A DNA stretch of 60,563 nt from an uncultured Prevotellaceae bacterium (lineage in GTDB: Bacteria > Bacteroidota > Bacteroidia > Bacteroidales > Bacteroidaceae), in assembly GCA_946410305.1 (NCBI GenBank), contig CAMJZV010000019.1, forward strand, positions 1-60,563. The letters run 5' to 3'. Positions 32,519-40,151 of the stretch are shown piece by piece; within the stretch, counting starts at the first letter, position 1; every line of letters starts with the position of its first letter. The position numbers and the translations under genes were made by a program. The notes beneath the pieces were generated by a model, which was not told where the DNA came from, did not search any database, and saw only the letters and a list, made by a program, of their open reading frames with translations.

Positions 32519-33115
32519 CTATTTAAGTTTGATACCAAGGACGTAGTAGTGCGGAATATATTTCACGATGTCCGACGAGAGGTCTGGCTTGATTTCATTT
32601 TCGCCACAAAAACGGCAACCGCCATTTTCTGGTTCGTACCAATAGGAGCCATAGAGGACGAGCGGGATGAACTTCCCCTTCTCGAATGGCTCAACGAGTT
32701 CGAATGGACGCGATTCGTACACGTACCACTTGTCATCAGGTTTATCGGGATTGCATATCGGCATCAACGGGAGGCGGCTGTTAAAGCCTCTGCTCTCGGA
32801 GAAATGGAAATCGTAGGTGGCTGTCGAGTCATTGTCAGAGGGCACGAAGCCAATGATGAGTTTCTCATCTAAACTCATAGTAATGCTGAAGTCAGCGACC
32901 GCCCTCGGCTCTTTGCCTTTCACATATTCCATGACGATTGGCTCGACCAATGCGTCCTTAAAGTCCTTAGTGTCGAAGCTGTATGCGATGTAGCCCTTGG
33001 CTTTTAACAATGGCAGATAATCGCTGATTGTCGGCTCGTTCATTCTGATTTCTTGTGCCTGTCCCGCCATTGCGACGAGGGCGAACAGTGCTGTGATGAT
33101 GGATTTTTTGTTCAT
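32519..33115 (-). CDS. Secreted protein of unknown function
   Basis: The 198-residue precursor carries the shared MNKKSIITALFALVAMAGQ signal. The mature part is mixed alpha/beta with a CRFCGEN motif and no fold I recognise with confidence. It lies between TlpA-type and barrel genes with gaps of three to four bases, so it is made with them. Confidence 0.6.
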   Translation of the reverse strand: MNKKSIITALFALVAMAGQAQEIRMNEPTISDYLPLLKAKGYIAYSFDTKDFKDALVEPIVMEYVKGKEPRAVADFSITMSLDEKLIIGFVPSDNDSTATYDFHFSESRGFNSRLPLMPICNPDKPDDKWYVYESRPFELVEPFEKGKFIPLVLYGSYWYEPENGGCRFCGENEIKPDLSSDIVKYIPHYYVLGIKLK

Positions 33116-33118
33116 GTC

Positions 33119-34414
33119 TCATTCGATATTTAGTGCTTTCCTAATAAGCGGTTCCAATTCCTCGGCATCTGTGGAGGTGGAGAGGATGGTGCCGTCGCGG
33201 TCGATGAGGTACATGGCACCTCCGGCATTGCCTGCTCCGTTTTTGCGCCACACACCGTTCTCGTCGTTCAGTTCTAACAGGCTCGGCCAAGGATAGCCGT
33301 CCTTCTTCGCAGCATTTTCCATCGCTTGGCGATTACGTTCACGGGCGATGGCAATGACGGTGAAACCTTTGTCCTTGTATTTCTCATAGACGGGAATCAT
33401 GGCAATGCTGTGGCTACGGCAGGGACCGCACCACGACGCCCAAAGGTCGATGAGGGCTACCTTGCCTTTCGTGAGGGTGGAAATAGGAACGAGCTGGCCG
33501 TCTATATTACGCACGGTGTAGTCGATGTAGGGCTTTCCAGGCTGTAGGCGATAGGCCGTCTCGGCTGTGGCAATCTGGTCGTGAATGGGGTGGCCGGGAT
33601 AGTAATTGGCGAGTTTGTCGTGATAGAGCGTCAGGTATGGCTCAAACTGTGACTTGTCGAAGTTCACATAGACGTCTGCATGCTTGAGGGCTTGGATGGC
33701 ATCAAGTACATCGTAAAGCGTCCAAAGCATGGGGTGCTCTGCGTCGTAGGCAAAGCGGAAGGGAACCAAGTTGGCGGTGATGCTGTCACGACGCTGCATC
33801 AACTGCCAGCCAGCGTCGGTATATCTTGCACGTTTGTTCTGCATGTAGTAATCGACCACTTGACGGATAGAATCGACATACGTCTGCGGCAGACTATCCA
33901 CATTCAAAGACCGTGCCTTGGTAACAGTGGATATGAAGTCTGCTTTGTAGAACTCCGCCCTATGGCTCTCGTCGTCTATCTGATTGTCAATCACCTCGAC
34001 GGGGTTCCAGAAACGCACATCCTCAATGCTGTCCTTCACCGCGTGCTTGCGTCCTTCCTCGCCGTTGCTGACGATATGTATGCGTTTGTCTTTATACATC
34101 GTGACGTTCACGTTGCAGTTCTCGGCCAAGAACTTGCCCTGATACCAGCTGCCCGTCTCTTGTTGCTTCAGAAAGAATACCACATAGAGTCGTGGGAAGT
34201 CGGTCTCGATGTTGTAGGAGAAGTGTCCATCCTTGGCTTTCACATGAAAGCGCGGTTCGTCCACAACGCGCAGGTCAGTCCCTGCCTCGCAGATGATGAC
34301 TTCATCGCCCCACGCGTCGGTCTCCAATGTTCCTACGACGTGGCATTTCACTTGCGCCTGTCCCGCCAATGCAACGATGGCGAGCAGGATGGTGATGATG
34401 GTTTTCTTATTCAT
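33119..34414 (-). CDS. TlpA-family thiol-disulfide protein with N-terminal beta domain
   Basis: The 431-residue precursor has the shared signal (MNKKTIITILLAIVALAG), an N-terminal beta-rich domain (about 25-130), a helical middle and a C-terminal thioredoxin domain with DLWASWCGPCRSHSIAM. This is the layout of DUF4369/TlpA proteins of Bacteroidetes. The C-terminal GNAGGAMYLIDRDGTI contains the expected late strand. It is 12 bases after its upstream paralogue. Confidence 0.85.
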   Translation of the reverse strand: MNKKTIITILLAIVALAGQAQVKCHVVGTLETDAWGDEVIICEAGTDLRVVDEPRFHVKAKDGHFSYNIETDFPRLYVVFFLKQQETGSWYQGKFLAENCNVNVTMYKDKRIHIVSNGEEGRKHAVKDSIEDVRFWNPVEVIDNQIDDESHRAEFYKADFISTVTKARSLNVDSLPQTYVDSIRQVVDYYMQNKRARYTDAGWQLMQRRDSITANLVPFRFAYDAEHPMLWTLYDVLDAIQALKHADVYVNFDKSQFEPYLTLYHDKLANYYPGHPIHDQIATAETAYRLQPGKPYIDYTVRNIDGQLVPISTLTKGKVALIDLWASWCGPCRSHSIAMIPVYEKYKDKGFTVIAIARERNRQAMENAAKKDGYPWPSLLELNDENGVWRKNGAGNAGGAMYLIDRDGTILSTSTDAEELEPLIRKALNIE

Positions 34415-34426
34415 GTTAATTTAAAT

Positions 34427-35521
34427 TTATTTGTTATCGTGGAAAATCTCTTCGAGTTTCGCTTTCAGTTCGTCCACGTTATTAGGCACGGCAATGATGG
34501 TGCCGTCGCGGTCGATGAGGAACAGGGCACTATTTTGAGTGCCGTGCTTACGGAATACGCCGAACTCGTCGTCAAGGTCAACGAGGCATGGCCAGGGGAA
34601 GGTGTGACGCTCGATGGCCTTGCGCATGGCATCGGTGGTCTTAAATTCGTGGGCGAGGCTGAACACGTTCAGGCCACGATTGCGGTATTCGTTGTAGATG
34701 GGGATGATGTCGCAAGCGTCGCGGATGCAGGGCGAGCACCACGAGGCCCAGCAGATGACGAGCGTCAACTTATCCTTGTAGTATTCAGAGGCGCGGACTT
34801 GCTGCCCGTCTATTGTGCGCACATCGTAGTCGTTGTACTTTCGCCCGCAAATCTGATAACCCACAGCCTCTTGCTCGGCGATACGCTGATGCACGGGGTG
34901 GTCAGGATAGAGCGTGGTGTATTGGCGGTGGTAAATGTCAAGCATAGCGGCAAGGCTCGTGTCATTGAAGTGAAAGCCCTTGAGCCGCCCGTCGAGTTCG
35001 AACAGGAAACCGAGCATCGGGTGGGCTTTGTAGTAGTCAAACGTCCATTGGTGGTATTCGTCCTCCAGTTCCGCCATCTTCTGCTTGTCGTTCTCATCCA
35101 ACGTCTCATAGGCAGACATGAACTTCTCTTCGGCAGCTTGCTCCATAGCGTGCCACGCCTGATACTCCTTGCCTGTGGATTGGATGTCGAATTTGTCGCC
35201 GTCGAGCTGGATGGTCACGGTCGCGCCGTCCTCCACGAAGAACTCCCCTGAGCGGAGGGTCATGCCCTTCTCCATCACCTCGCCGAAGTCCACGATGTGC
35301 CAGCGCTCTATCTGTGCGTCCTCCACGTCGCACTCAAAGCGTCCGTTCTTTACCACTGATCGCAATGTACTGTTCTTCGGGTCTTCGCCGTCGCGGTATA
35401 TCCTCAGTTCAATGGGCGTTGTTCCTTCTACCACCATGCCAATGACGTGACACCTCACTTGCCCCTGCCCTGCCATTGCGACGAGGGTAAGGAGGATGGT
35501 GATGATGGATTTCTTGTTCAT
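34427..35521 (-). CDS. TlpA-family protein, first gene of the long operon
   Basis: The 364-residue precursor has the shared signal (MNKKSIITILLTLVAMAG), a DUF4369-like beta domain (VRCHVIGMVVEGTTPIELR), a helical region and a thioredoxin domain with CSPC in CWASWCSPCIRDACD. The CSPC centre differs from the CGPC of most neighbours, which may tune redox potential. It heads eight tightly spaced genes down to 26943 and has the shared promoter segment at 35541-35594. Confidence 0.85.
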   Translation of the reverse strand: MNKKSIITILLTLVAMAGQGQVRCHVIGMVVEGTTPIELRIYRDGEDPKNSTLRSVVKNGRFECDVEDAQIERWHIVDFGEVMEKGMTLRSGEFFVEDGATVTIQLDGDKFDIQSTGKEYQAWHAMEQAAEEKFMSAYETLDENDKQKMAELEDEYHQWTFDYYKAHPMLGFLFELDGRLKGFHFNDTSLAAMLDIYHRQYTTLYPDHPVHQRIAEQEAVGYQICGRKYNDYDVRTIDGQQVRASEYYKDKLTLVICWASWCSPCIRDACDIIPIYNEYRNRGLNVFSLAHEFKTTDAMRKAIERHTFPWPCLVDLDDEFGVFRKHGTQNSALFLIDRDGTIIAVPNNVDELKAKLEEIFHDNK

Positions 35522-35540
35522 ATTCGTAATGTCTTTACCT

Positions 35541-35594
35541 TTTTATTATATATACGCCGTAATTGCGGAAATATATCGCTGCGGGGCGTTAAAC
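35541..35594 (-). promoter_or_regulatory. Shared promoter-like segment A (long TlpA operon)
   Basis: Minus strand: TTTAACGCCCCGCAGCG, ATATATTTCCGCAATTACG, GCGTATATATAATAAA. It is nearly the same as segment B at 25071-25123 and similar to segment C before the ECF sigma gene. Confidence 0.5.
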
Positions 35595-35609
35595 TTTCAT
35601 AATCTTGCA

Positions 35610-35650
35610 AACGGCACAGGACGCATCGCTGCGCCCCATGCCGTTTTTCG
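35610..35650. terminator. Hairpin between TlpA units
   Basis: AAACGGCA and TGCCGTTT arms enclose an inner GC-rich stem. The T-run is on the plus strand, although all flanking genes are on the minus strand, so it may serve as a weak or bidirectional transcription end for the gene finishing at 35694. Confidence 0.45.
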
Positions 35651-35693
35651 GGGGTGAATCAAAATCTGTCATTACTTTCAATATAATTCGCAA

Positions 35694-37670
35694 TTATCTC
35701 AACTCTTTTAAAACTGATTCGAGCTCTTCCAGATTTCGAGGGCAAGCCACGATAGTTCCTTTTGCATCAATGACGATCAGTTCAGGATAGGAACGTATTC
35801 CGTATGCGGTAAGTGCGTCTCGGGGGTTGGTATCTGGATTGGGCATCAACTGCGGCCATGTCAGCCCGCGCTGCTTTACTTCCTCCCGCCATCCTTGCAC
35901 ACCGAAACTGAAGGCCAAGGTGACGAACTCCACACCGCGTGAATGGTAAGTGTCGTAAATCGTCTTCATGGACGGAAGGATTTGATATCCATAACCGCCA
36001 AGGCCATGCCAGAAATGCAGCACGACATATCCCTTGCCGATATATTCGCTTAGCTGATGTGGGCGGCCCTTCGTGTCCACCAGTTCGAGGTTGGTGTAAG
36101 GAGTGCCGGGCTTGCGCTTCTCCAGCCCTTCCACGTATTCGCGCATTGGTGACAGTAGGATGTGGTGCGAGTAGGCATAGTTGTCACTGAGGTAAGGCTT
36201 CAGTTCCTCGTAGCTCATTTCGGTATAGACCTGACTGAGCGCATAGGCTGAGATGATATTGTCACGGTTTTCACGGACAGCCTTGAGAAGCCGCTCGCCG
36301 CGCTGGCGGTTGATTTCTGCTTTTTTCTGAATGTCGGTCTCATGGAGTTCGGCCAGTCGCTCGCGCTCTACTGTCTGCAGGAAATCGTTAACCTTTTGGC
36401 TGGCCTTGCTGCCTTTTACTGTCAGGTGCTCCATGTCTGCGCGGATGGGATTACCGTCGGTATAGAAGTAAACGGCTTCTCTGTTATCGAGATATATCCG
36501 GCACACCTCGTTCTTCGGCAGTTTGCAGTTAAAGGAGAATTTGCCGTTGGTAATAGGGCACGTCCCCAATAGTTCGGAGGTAATACTGCGTCTCACTTCC
36601 ACTTTTTGGCCTTTCAATGGTGCCGTACCGGATATCTGGCACTCCACCATCTCCTTTCCCACCATTTCATTCATCAGCATACTGTTATAGACAATGGTCT
36701 TCGATACCTGCGTGGTGGTGATCTCTGAAGCGGCTGTCGGTGCATGCGTGACATCTGTTTCTCTGTCACCCTCGTATAATTCGCTCTTCTTGTAAATCAT
36801 GTAGCAGGAATAGCCCAGGATGCTCTTCAGGTTCTCATTCTTTTCGCTATCCACTAACGGCTGGATGCTGCTCAGCAGGTCGAAATACTGTTCTTTGGTC
36901 AGTTTTCCGCTGAATGCATTGCACGTCTTGTTGAGCACCACCCCTGCTGCCGTTTTGCCTTGCGGGGTCTCGCGCTGGAATATCTCACAGGTGCGCTTCA
37001 CCTTGGCCATGAACTCTTCGACAGACATGGCATTAGCTTGGGCGTTATACTGCAAACCCGCAACAAAGGTGCCTGACGCGCTGGGCCGTTTATAATGGGT
37101 GATATAAGGTCTGTCGTTCATTTTCCATCCGCTGATTTCGTATATCATTCCGTCCATCAGGAATGTATCGCCGATTTTCTTGTCTGGATCAACGGTCTGG
37201 TCCCACATCAGCAGTAGGACATATATCCTGCCGTCTGCCTCTTCAAAGGAAATCAGGCGGATATTCTTGTTGAGGTCGAATGTCACGGATTGCACCATCG
37301 GATGTTGGGCGTCTGTCATCAACTGGAACTTAACGCCTGGCAGAGGTGAGTCGCCGTCGCTTGCATCATGGATATAGATGGTCTTGGCATTCACGGCCTC
37401 CGACCTGAAAGCCTTCTCCAAATCCAACATCCGGGGCGTGAACAACGGACCGTAGCATTTGCTGTCCAACTCCTCACCGATGGCAAACTGCTGGGCAAAC
37501 TGATAAACATTCAGTCCGTCTTTTGAGAAACCGAGTCGATGCACGCCGTACTCTTTCGATTCCACGAAAGCATTCAGCTTTTCCCTGATGTTGCTGGAGC
37601 GGGATGTCTGTGCGCTGCATGCAATAGCAATCAGCACTACTGCAATGGTTATGAAAAGTCTATTCTTCAT
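35694..37670 (-). CDS. TlpA-fold protein lacking the redox cysteines, in a sigma factor operon
   Basis: The 658-residue secreted protein (signal LFITIAVVLIAIACSAQ) has a long N-terminal part, a DUF4369-like beta domain in the middle (ECQISGTAPLKGQKVEVR) and a C-terminal thioredoxin fold. At the position of CxxC it reads VLHFWHGLGGYGYQILPSM, so both active-site cysteines are missing. It may bind rather than reduce. The start overlaps the anti-sigma-like gene by 11 bases, which suggests that it is a structural partner or sensor of the sigma/anti-sigma pair. Confidence 0.8.
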   Translation of the reverse strand: MKNRLFITIAVVLIAIACSAQTSRSSNIREKLNAFVESKEYGVHRLGFSKDGLNVYQFAQQFAIGEELDSKCYGPLFTPRMLDLEKAFRSEAVNAKTIYIHDASDGDSPLPGVKFQLMTDAQHPMVQSVTFDLNKNIRLISFEEADGRIYVLLLMWDQTVDPDKKIGDTFLMDGMIYEISGWKMNDRPYITHYKRPSASGTFVAGLQYNAQANAMSVEEFMAKVKRTCEIFQRETPQGKTAAGVVLNKTCNAFSGKLTKEQYFDLLSSIQPLVDSEKNENLKSILGYSCYMIYKKSELYEGDRETDVTHAPTAASEITTTQVSKTIVYNSMLMNEMVGKEMVECQISGTAPLKGQKVEVRRSITSELLGTCPITNGKFSFNCKLPKNEVCRIYLDNREAVYFYTDGNPIRADMEHLTVKGSKASQKVNDFLQTVERERLAELHETDIQKKAEINRQRGERLLKAVRENRDNIISAYALSQVYTEMSYEELKPYLSDNYAYSHHILLSPMREYVEGLEKRKPGTPYTNLELVDTKGRPHQLSEYIGKGYVVLHFWHGLGGYGYQILPSMKTIYDTYHSRGVEFVTLAFSFGVQGWREEVKQRGLTWPQLMPNPDTNPRDALTAYGIRSYPELIVIDAKGTIVACPRNLEELESVLKELR

Positions 37671-38313
37671 CTTCTGCTGTTTTTACGTTATACATGTTTT
37701 CTGCCGTCTGGGGTCGGCCCTCCTTGTCGAGGGTGTGCAGGATATAGCTGTTGACGATGCGCTGCAGTCGCTCGTCAGCACGTATAACCTTGTTCATCCG
37801 CTCTATGTAAAGGCTCTCATCCACTTGGGCCAGTTCGCGTTCTATTTTGTCAATATAGTAATCCAGACTATCGGTAGCTGCAACCGTTATTGAAGTCTTA
37901 CTCTCTGAAACGGAGGCTTTTGACCGCTTATTAATCATAGTTGTTTTTGCCACGACAGCTTTTTCTTCTTTAGCCATCTGTATGGGTTCCTTTTTTATAG
38001 CTTTAGGCTCACTTCTCTGAGACTCCGTCTTTTTCACCACTATCGGTTGTTCAACTTTCGTCACTTCTTTATTATTTATAAAATGGAACGTCAGCAACAG
38101 CACTACACTGGCGGCAATGGAAGCCCCCACCAACCTCCCCCAGTAAAGGAGGCTTTTGTTTCTCCCTCCCTTTAGGAGGGTTGGGGTGGGCTCCTCCAAG
38201 CGCTGCATCAGTCGGTCGGTGAAGTCCTCCGGCAGCGTCATCCGCTCGGCGGACTCGTTCCTGCGCTGCAATGCCTGGCGTAATCCTTGGTCTTTATATT
38301 CTTCCTTCTTCAT
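37660..38313 (-). CDS. Putative anti-sigma factor with one membrane helix and an in-frame repeat pair
   Basis: The 217-residue protein has a short cytosolic N-terminal part (about 1-40), one transmembrane helix (LVGASIAASVVLLLTFHFI, about 62-80) and a charged periplasmic domain. It starts three bases after the ECF sigma gene, the usual place of its anti-sigma factor. Residues about 41-63 (PTPTLLKGGRNKSLLYWGRL) come from an inverted palindromic element (38123-38191). The insert lies between the cytosolic part and the membrane helix. No zinc-binding anti-sigma motif is visible, so the assignment rests on position and topology. Confidence 0.65.
   Translation of the reverse strand: MKKEEYKDQGLRQALQRRNESAERMTLPEDFTDRLMQRLEEPTPTLLKGGRNKSLLYWGRLVGASIAASVVLLLTFHFINNKEVTKVEQPIVVKKTESQRSEPKAIKKEPIQMAKEEKAVVAKTTMINKRSKASVSESKTSITVAATDSLDYYIDKIERELAQVDESLYIERMNKVIRADERLQRIVNSYILHTLDKEGRPQTAENMYNVKTAEDEE
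38123..38191. repeat. In-frame palindromic pair in the anti-sigma-like gene
   Basis: Left half 38123-38153 and right half 38162-38191 are inverted copies (GCCCCCACCAACCTCCCCC... and its reverse) of the gltB family, with only about eight bases between. The frame stays open. Confidence 0.8.
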
Positions 38314-38316
38314 TCT

Positions 38317-38919
38317 TCACTTTTCACTTAAAGATTCTTCACTTTCAAGACTTTTGATGGTGATGGCCAGTCTTTTGCGTATCCATTGCAGCCGCGAGTG
38401 GAGGTAGCTTTCTTCACGTTCCGTGATACAGGCTATTTCGCGCATCGGGCGGTTGTCAAAGTAGTAGAGGTTGAGCAGCATCTGGTCGTCGGGCTTCAGC
38501 GTTTCGATGGCTCTTTCCATGAGTTCCACGCGGTCGGTGTCGTCAAGCAGGGCGTCGGTTTCATCGTCAGGAAAGGTGTCGAGCCTTTGTTGTTCCACTT
38601 CCACTACCGTGATGGTTTTGTGATGCTGTCTGTAATGTTTCAGAGCCGTATGGTAGGCAATGCGCATGAGCCATGTTTGGAAACTGGCCTGTCGTGCATC
38701 GAAACGTGCAAGGCTCTGAAAGGCTTCCAACAAAGCGTCCTGTGTTACCTCCTCGGCTTCTTCTTGCGAAGGAATCAGGCTGGCCACCATTCGTAGCACC
38801 TGCCCGGCATATCGGCCTGCAAGTTGACGGAACAACTCTGTATGTCCGTCAAGGATGCGGCGGATGAGCAGCGTCTCGTCCTGTATGGCCTGTGATGATT
38901 TGCCTGTTATTGTTTCCAT
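38317..38919 (-). CDS. ECF-type RNA polymerase sigma factor
   Basis: The 200-residue protein has sigma region 2 (about 25-95, with AEEVTQDALLEAFQSLARFD and FQTWLMRIAYHTAL) and region 4 (about 130-190, with EREESYLHSRLQWIRKRL), but no region 1 or 3. It is the first gene of a sigma/anti-sigma/TlpA-fold unit. Its upstream segment C resembles those of the TlpA operons at 35.5 and 25.0 kb, which suggests autoregulation and a shared regulon. Confidence 0.9.
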   Translation of the reverse strand: METITGKSSQAIQDETLLIRRILDGHTELFRQLAGRYAGQVLRMVASLIPSQEEAEEVTQDALLEAFQSLARFDARQASFQTWLMRIAYHTALKHYRQHHKTITVVEVEQQRLDTFPDDETDALLDDTDRVELMERAIETLKPDDQMLLNLYYFDNRPMREIACITEREESYLHSRLQWIRKRLAITIKSLESEESLSEK

Positions 38920-38935
38920 TCGCTTGATGTTCTCT

Positions 38936-38983
38936 ACTTATATATTACCACTTTTTGCAAAAATATATAATCGCGAGACCAAC
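38936..38983 (-). promoter_or_regulatory. Shared promoter-like segment C (ECF sigma operon)
   Basis: Minus strand: GGTCTCGCGATT, ATATATTTTTGCAAAAAG, GGTAATATATAAG. The blocks CTCGC, ATATTTyTGCAAAAA and GTA.TATATAA line up with segments A and B in the same order. It also contains a TATTTTTG-like housekeeping box. Confidence 0.45.
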
Positions 38984-39012
38984 TTTTTTTCATCTTTCTC
39001 GCTTTTTCCGTG

Positions 39013-39104
39013 CGAAGTTACAGAAAGTCCCACGAAAGAGCCCCCGACAAAACCGAAAATCGGATGCCGGGGGTGCAGGTCTTAAACTAGTTAAAGAGTT
39101 TTGC
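39013..39104 (-). promoter_or_regulatory. Palindrome-hairpin module, copy 3
   Basis: Minus strand, directly after the Crp stop: near-palindrome CTTTAACTAGTTTAAG (39081-39096), hairpin CCCCCGGCAT-CCGA-TTT-TCGG-(TTTTG)-TCGGGGG, TTTCGTGGGACTTT and TAACTTCG. The hairpin can end the crp transcript; the rest looks like a promoter pointing to the sigma gene. Confidence 0.6.
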
Positions 39105-39105
39105 C

Positions 39106-39684
39106 CTATTTTTGTACTTCGAACGTGATTGACTTGCGAATCGTGCTCAGATAGTTTGGGGTGATGCAAAGGAAGGAGGCGAGGTCTTGTAAGTCAAGAT
39201 GCTCAACAATGCCGGGGCAACGCTGCAGCAGCAACTCATAGCGTTCGCGGGCTGTGGCACGATGAAAGTCTTGATAGCGTGCCTTGAACTGGTTGAGCAT
39301 GTGCTCGCCTATAACAGCACGCAGTTCCATGTTCTTGATGCTCTGACGGAAGAAGCCAAACAACTCCTCACCGCTAACCCTCCATACACGGCAGGACATC
39401 ATGGCTTCGATGGTAGCCTGGGAAGGTTGGCCTGACAGGACGCAAGGATAATCAGCCACGAATTCGCCCTCAAACGAGAACCATGTGAGATGATTGCGCT
39501 CGTCGCTGATGCCTCGCGTGATGTACTTGAAGCACCCTTCGGCCACGAAACCGAACCAACGTGCGGGGTCGCCCTCACGCTCCAGCTGGTCGCCCTTGCG
39601 GTAAGTCACCTCCTTGCCCTCGCGCTCGCAAAACTCGCGCAGCGCCTCAATGTCAATACTGTTTTTCCCGAATTTCTGTTCCAT
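39106..39684 (-). CDS. Crp/Fnr-family transcription regulator
   Basis: The 192-residue protein has a cyclic-nucleotide-binding-like beta-roll (about 20-115, with VTYRKGDQLEREGDPARWFG) and a C-terminal winged helix ending DLASFLCITPNYLSTIRKS. The short C-terminal part and absence of clustered cysteines argue against an Fnr iron-sulfur sensor. I use the ATG at 39684 because the fragment at 25238 starts at the same residue. A 32-bp dyad (39715-39746) centred on TGTGACATGTCACA lies just upstream and is a likely self-operator. Confidence 0.85.
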   Translation of the reverse strand: MEQKFGKNSIDIEALREFCEREGKEVTYRKGDQLEREGDPARWFGFVAEGCFKYITRGISDERNHLTWFSFEGEFVADYPCVLSGQPSQATIEAMMSCRVWRVSGEELFGFFRQSIKNMELRAVIGEHMLNQFKARYQDFHRATARERYELLLQRCPGIVEHLDLQDLASFLCITPNYLSTIRKSITFEVQK

Positions 39685-39714
39685 CGTCAGTGGTTGTTTT
39701 ATCACAACAGGGAC

Positions 39715-39746
39715 AGGATACTTTGTGACATGTCACAGATTATCCT
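39715..39746. promoter_or_regulatory. Extended Crp/Fnr-type operator upstream of the regulator
   Basis: AGGATA, three bases, the perfect 14-bp palindrome TGTGACATGTCACA (39724-39737), three bases, TATCCT. The core is a TGTGA-N4-TCACA site, two bases shorter in spacing than the E. coli CRP consensus. It is centred about 46 bases before the ATG. Confidence 0.65.
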
Positions 39747-39845
39747 GACCCCAATGTGTCATTGAAAAGAAATATAGAATGAAAAATCAATACGTCCATT
39801 GTTGGATGTGTTGATTTGGTTTATAATGGCAAAGGGACTGTATGC

Positions 39846-40151
39846 TTAATACACAGGCTTCACCACTTCCACCCTCATTCCGAGGGCTGCAATGATACGG
39901 TAGAAAACACCGACACTTGGGGTGATAACGCCGTTTTCTATCTTCGAAATATACGACTTTGTGGTCTGTGTACGCGCTGCCAGTTCGCTTTGAGTCATCT
40001 TAGCCTCTTTGCGAGCATCCTGAAGTATCTGACCTGAATAGAACGAGTAGGCTGCCTCTTCGGCTCTTGCACGTTCGGGAGTACCTTCTTTGCCGAACTT
40101 GGCATCAAGAACGGCATCGTAGTCAACGATTTTGTGATTGTTTGTCTGCAT
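39846..40151 (-). CDS. HigA-like XRE-family antitoxin
   Basis: The 101-residue protein has a C-terminal helix-turn-helix (ARKEAKMTQSELAARTQTTK, then SYISKIENGVITPSVGVFY). It is encoded after, and overlaps by 29 bases, a RelE/HigB-type toxin gene. The toxin-first order is typical of HigBA. By family it binds the toxin and represses the operon. Confidence 0.85.
   Translation of the reverse strand: MQTNNHKIVDYDAVLDAKFGKEGTPERARAEEAAYSFYSGQILQDARKEAKMTQSELAARTQTTKSYISKIENGVITPSVGVFYRIIAALGMRVEVVKPVY

Noticed and set aside
33680..35251. Long plus-strand open frame of 523 codons
   Set aside because: It lies antisense to two well-supported TlpA genes, has no promoter box, and its translation has no recognisable fold. 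It is a shadow caused by codon bias on the other strand.
22200..38919. Polysaccharide utilisation locus
   Set aside because: There is no SusD homologue, glycoside hydrolase or classical SusC with its own N-terminal domain. The gene content is thioredoxin-fold and barrel proteins.
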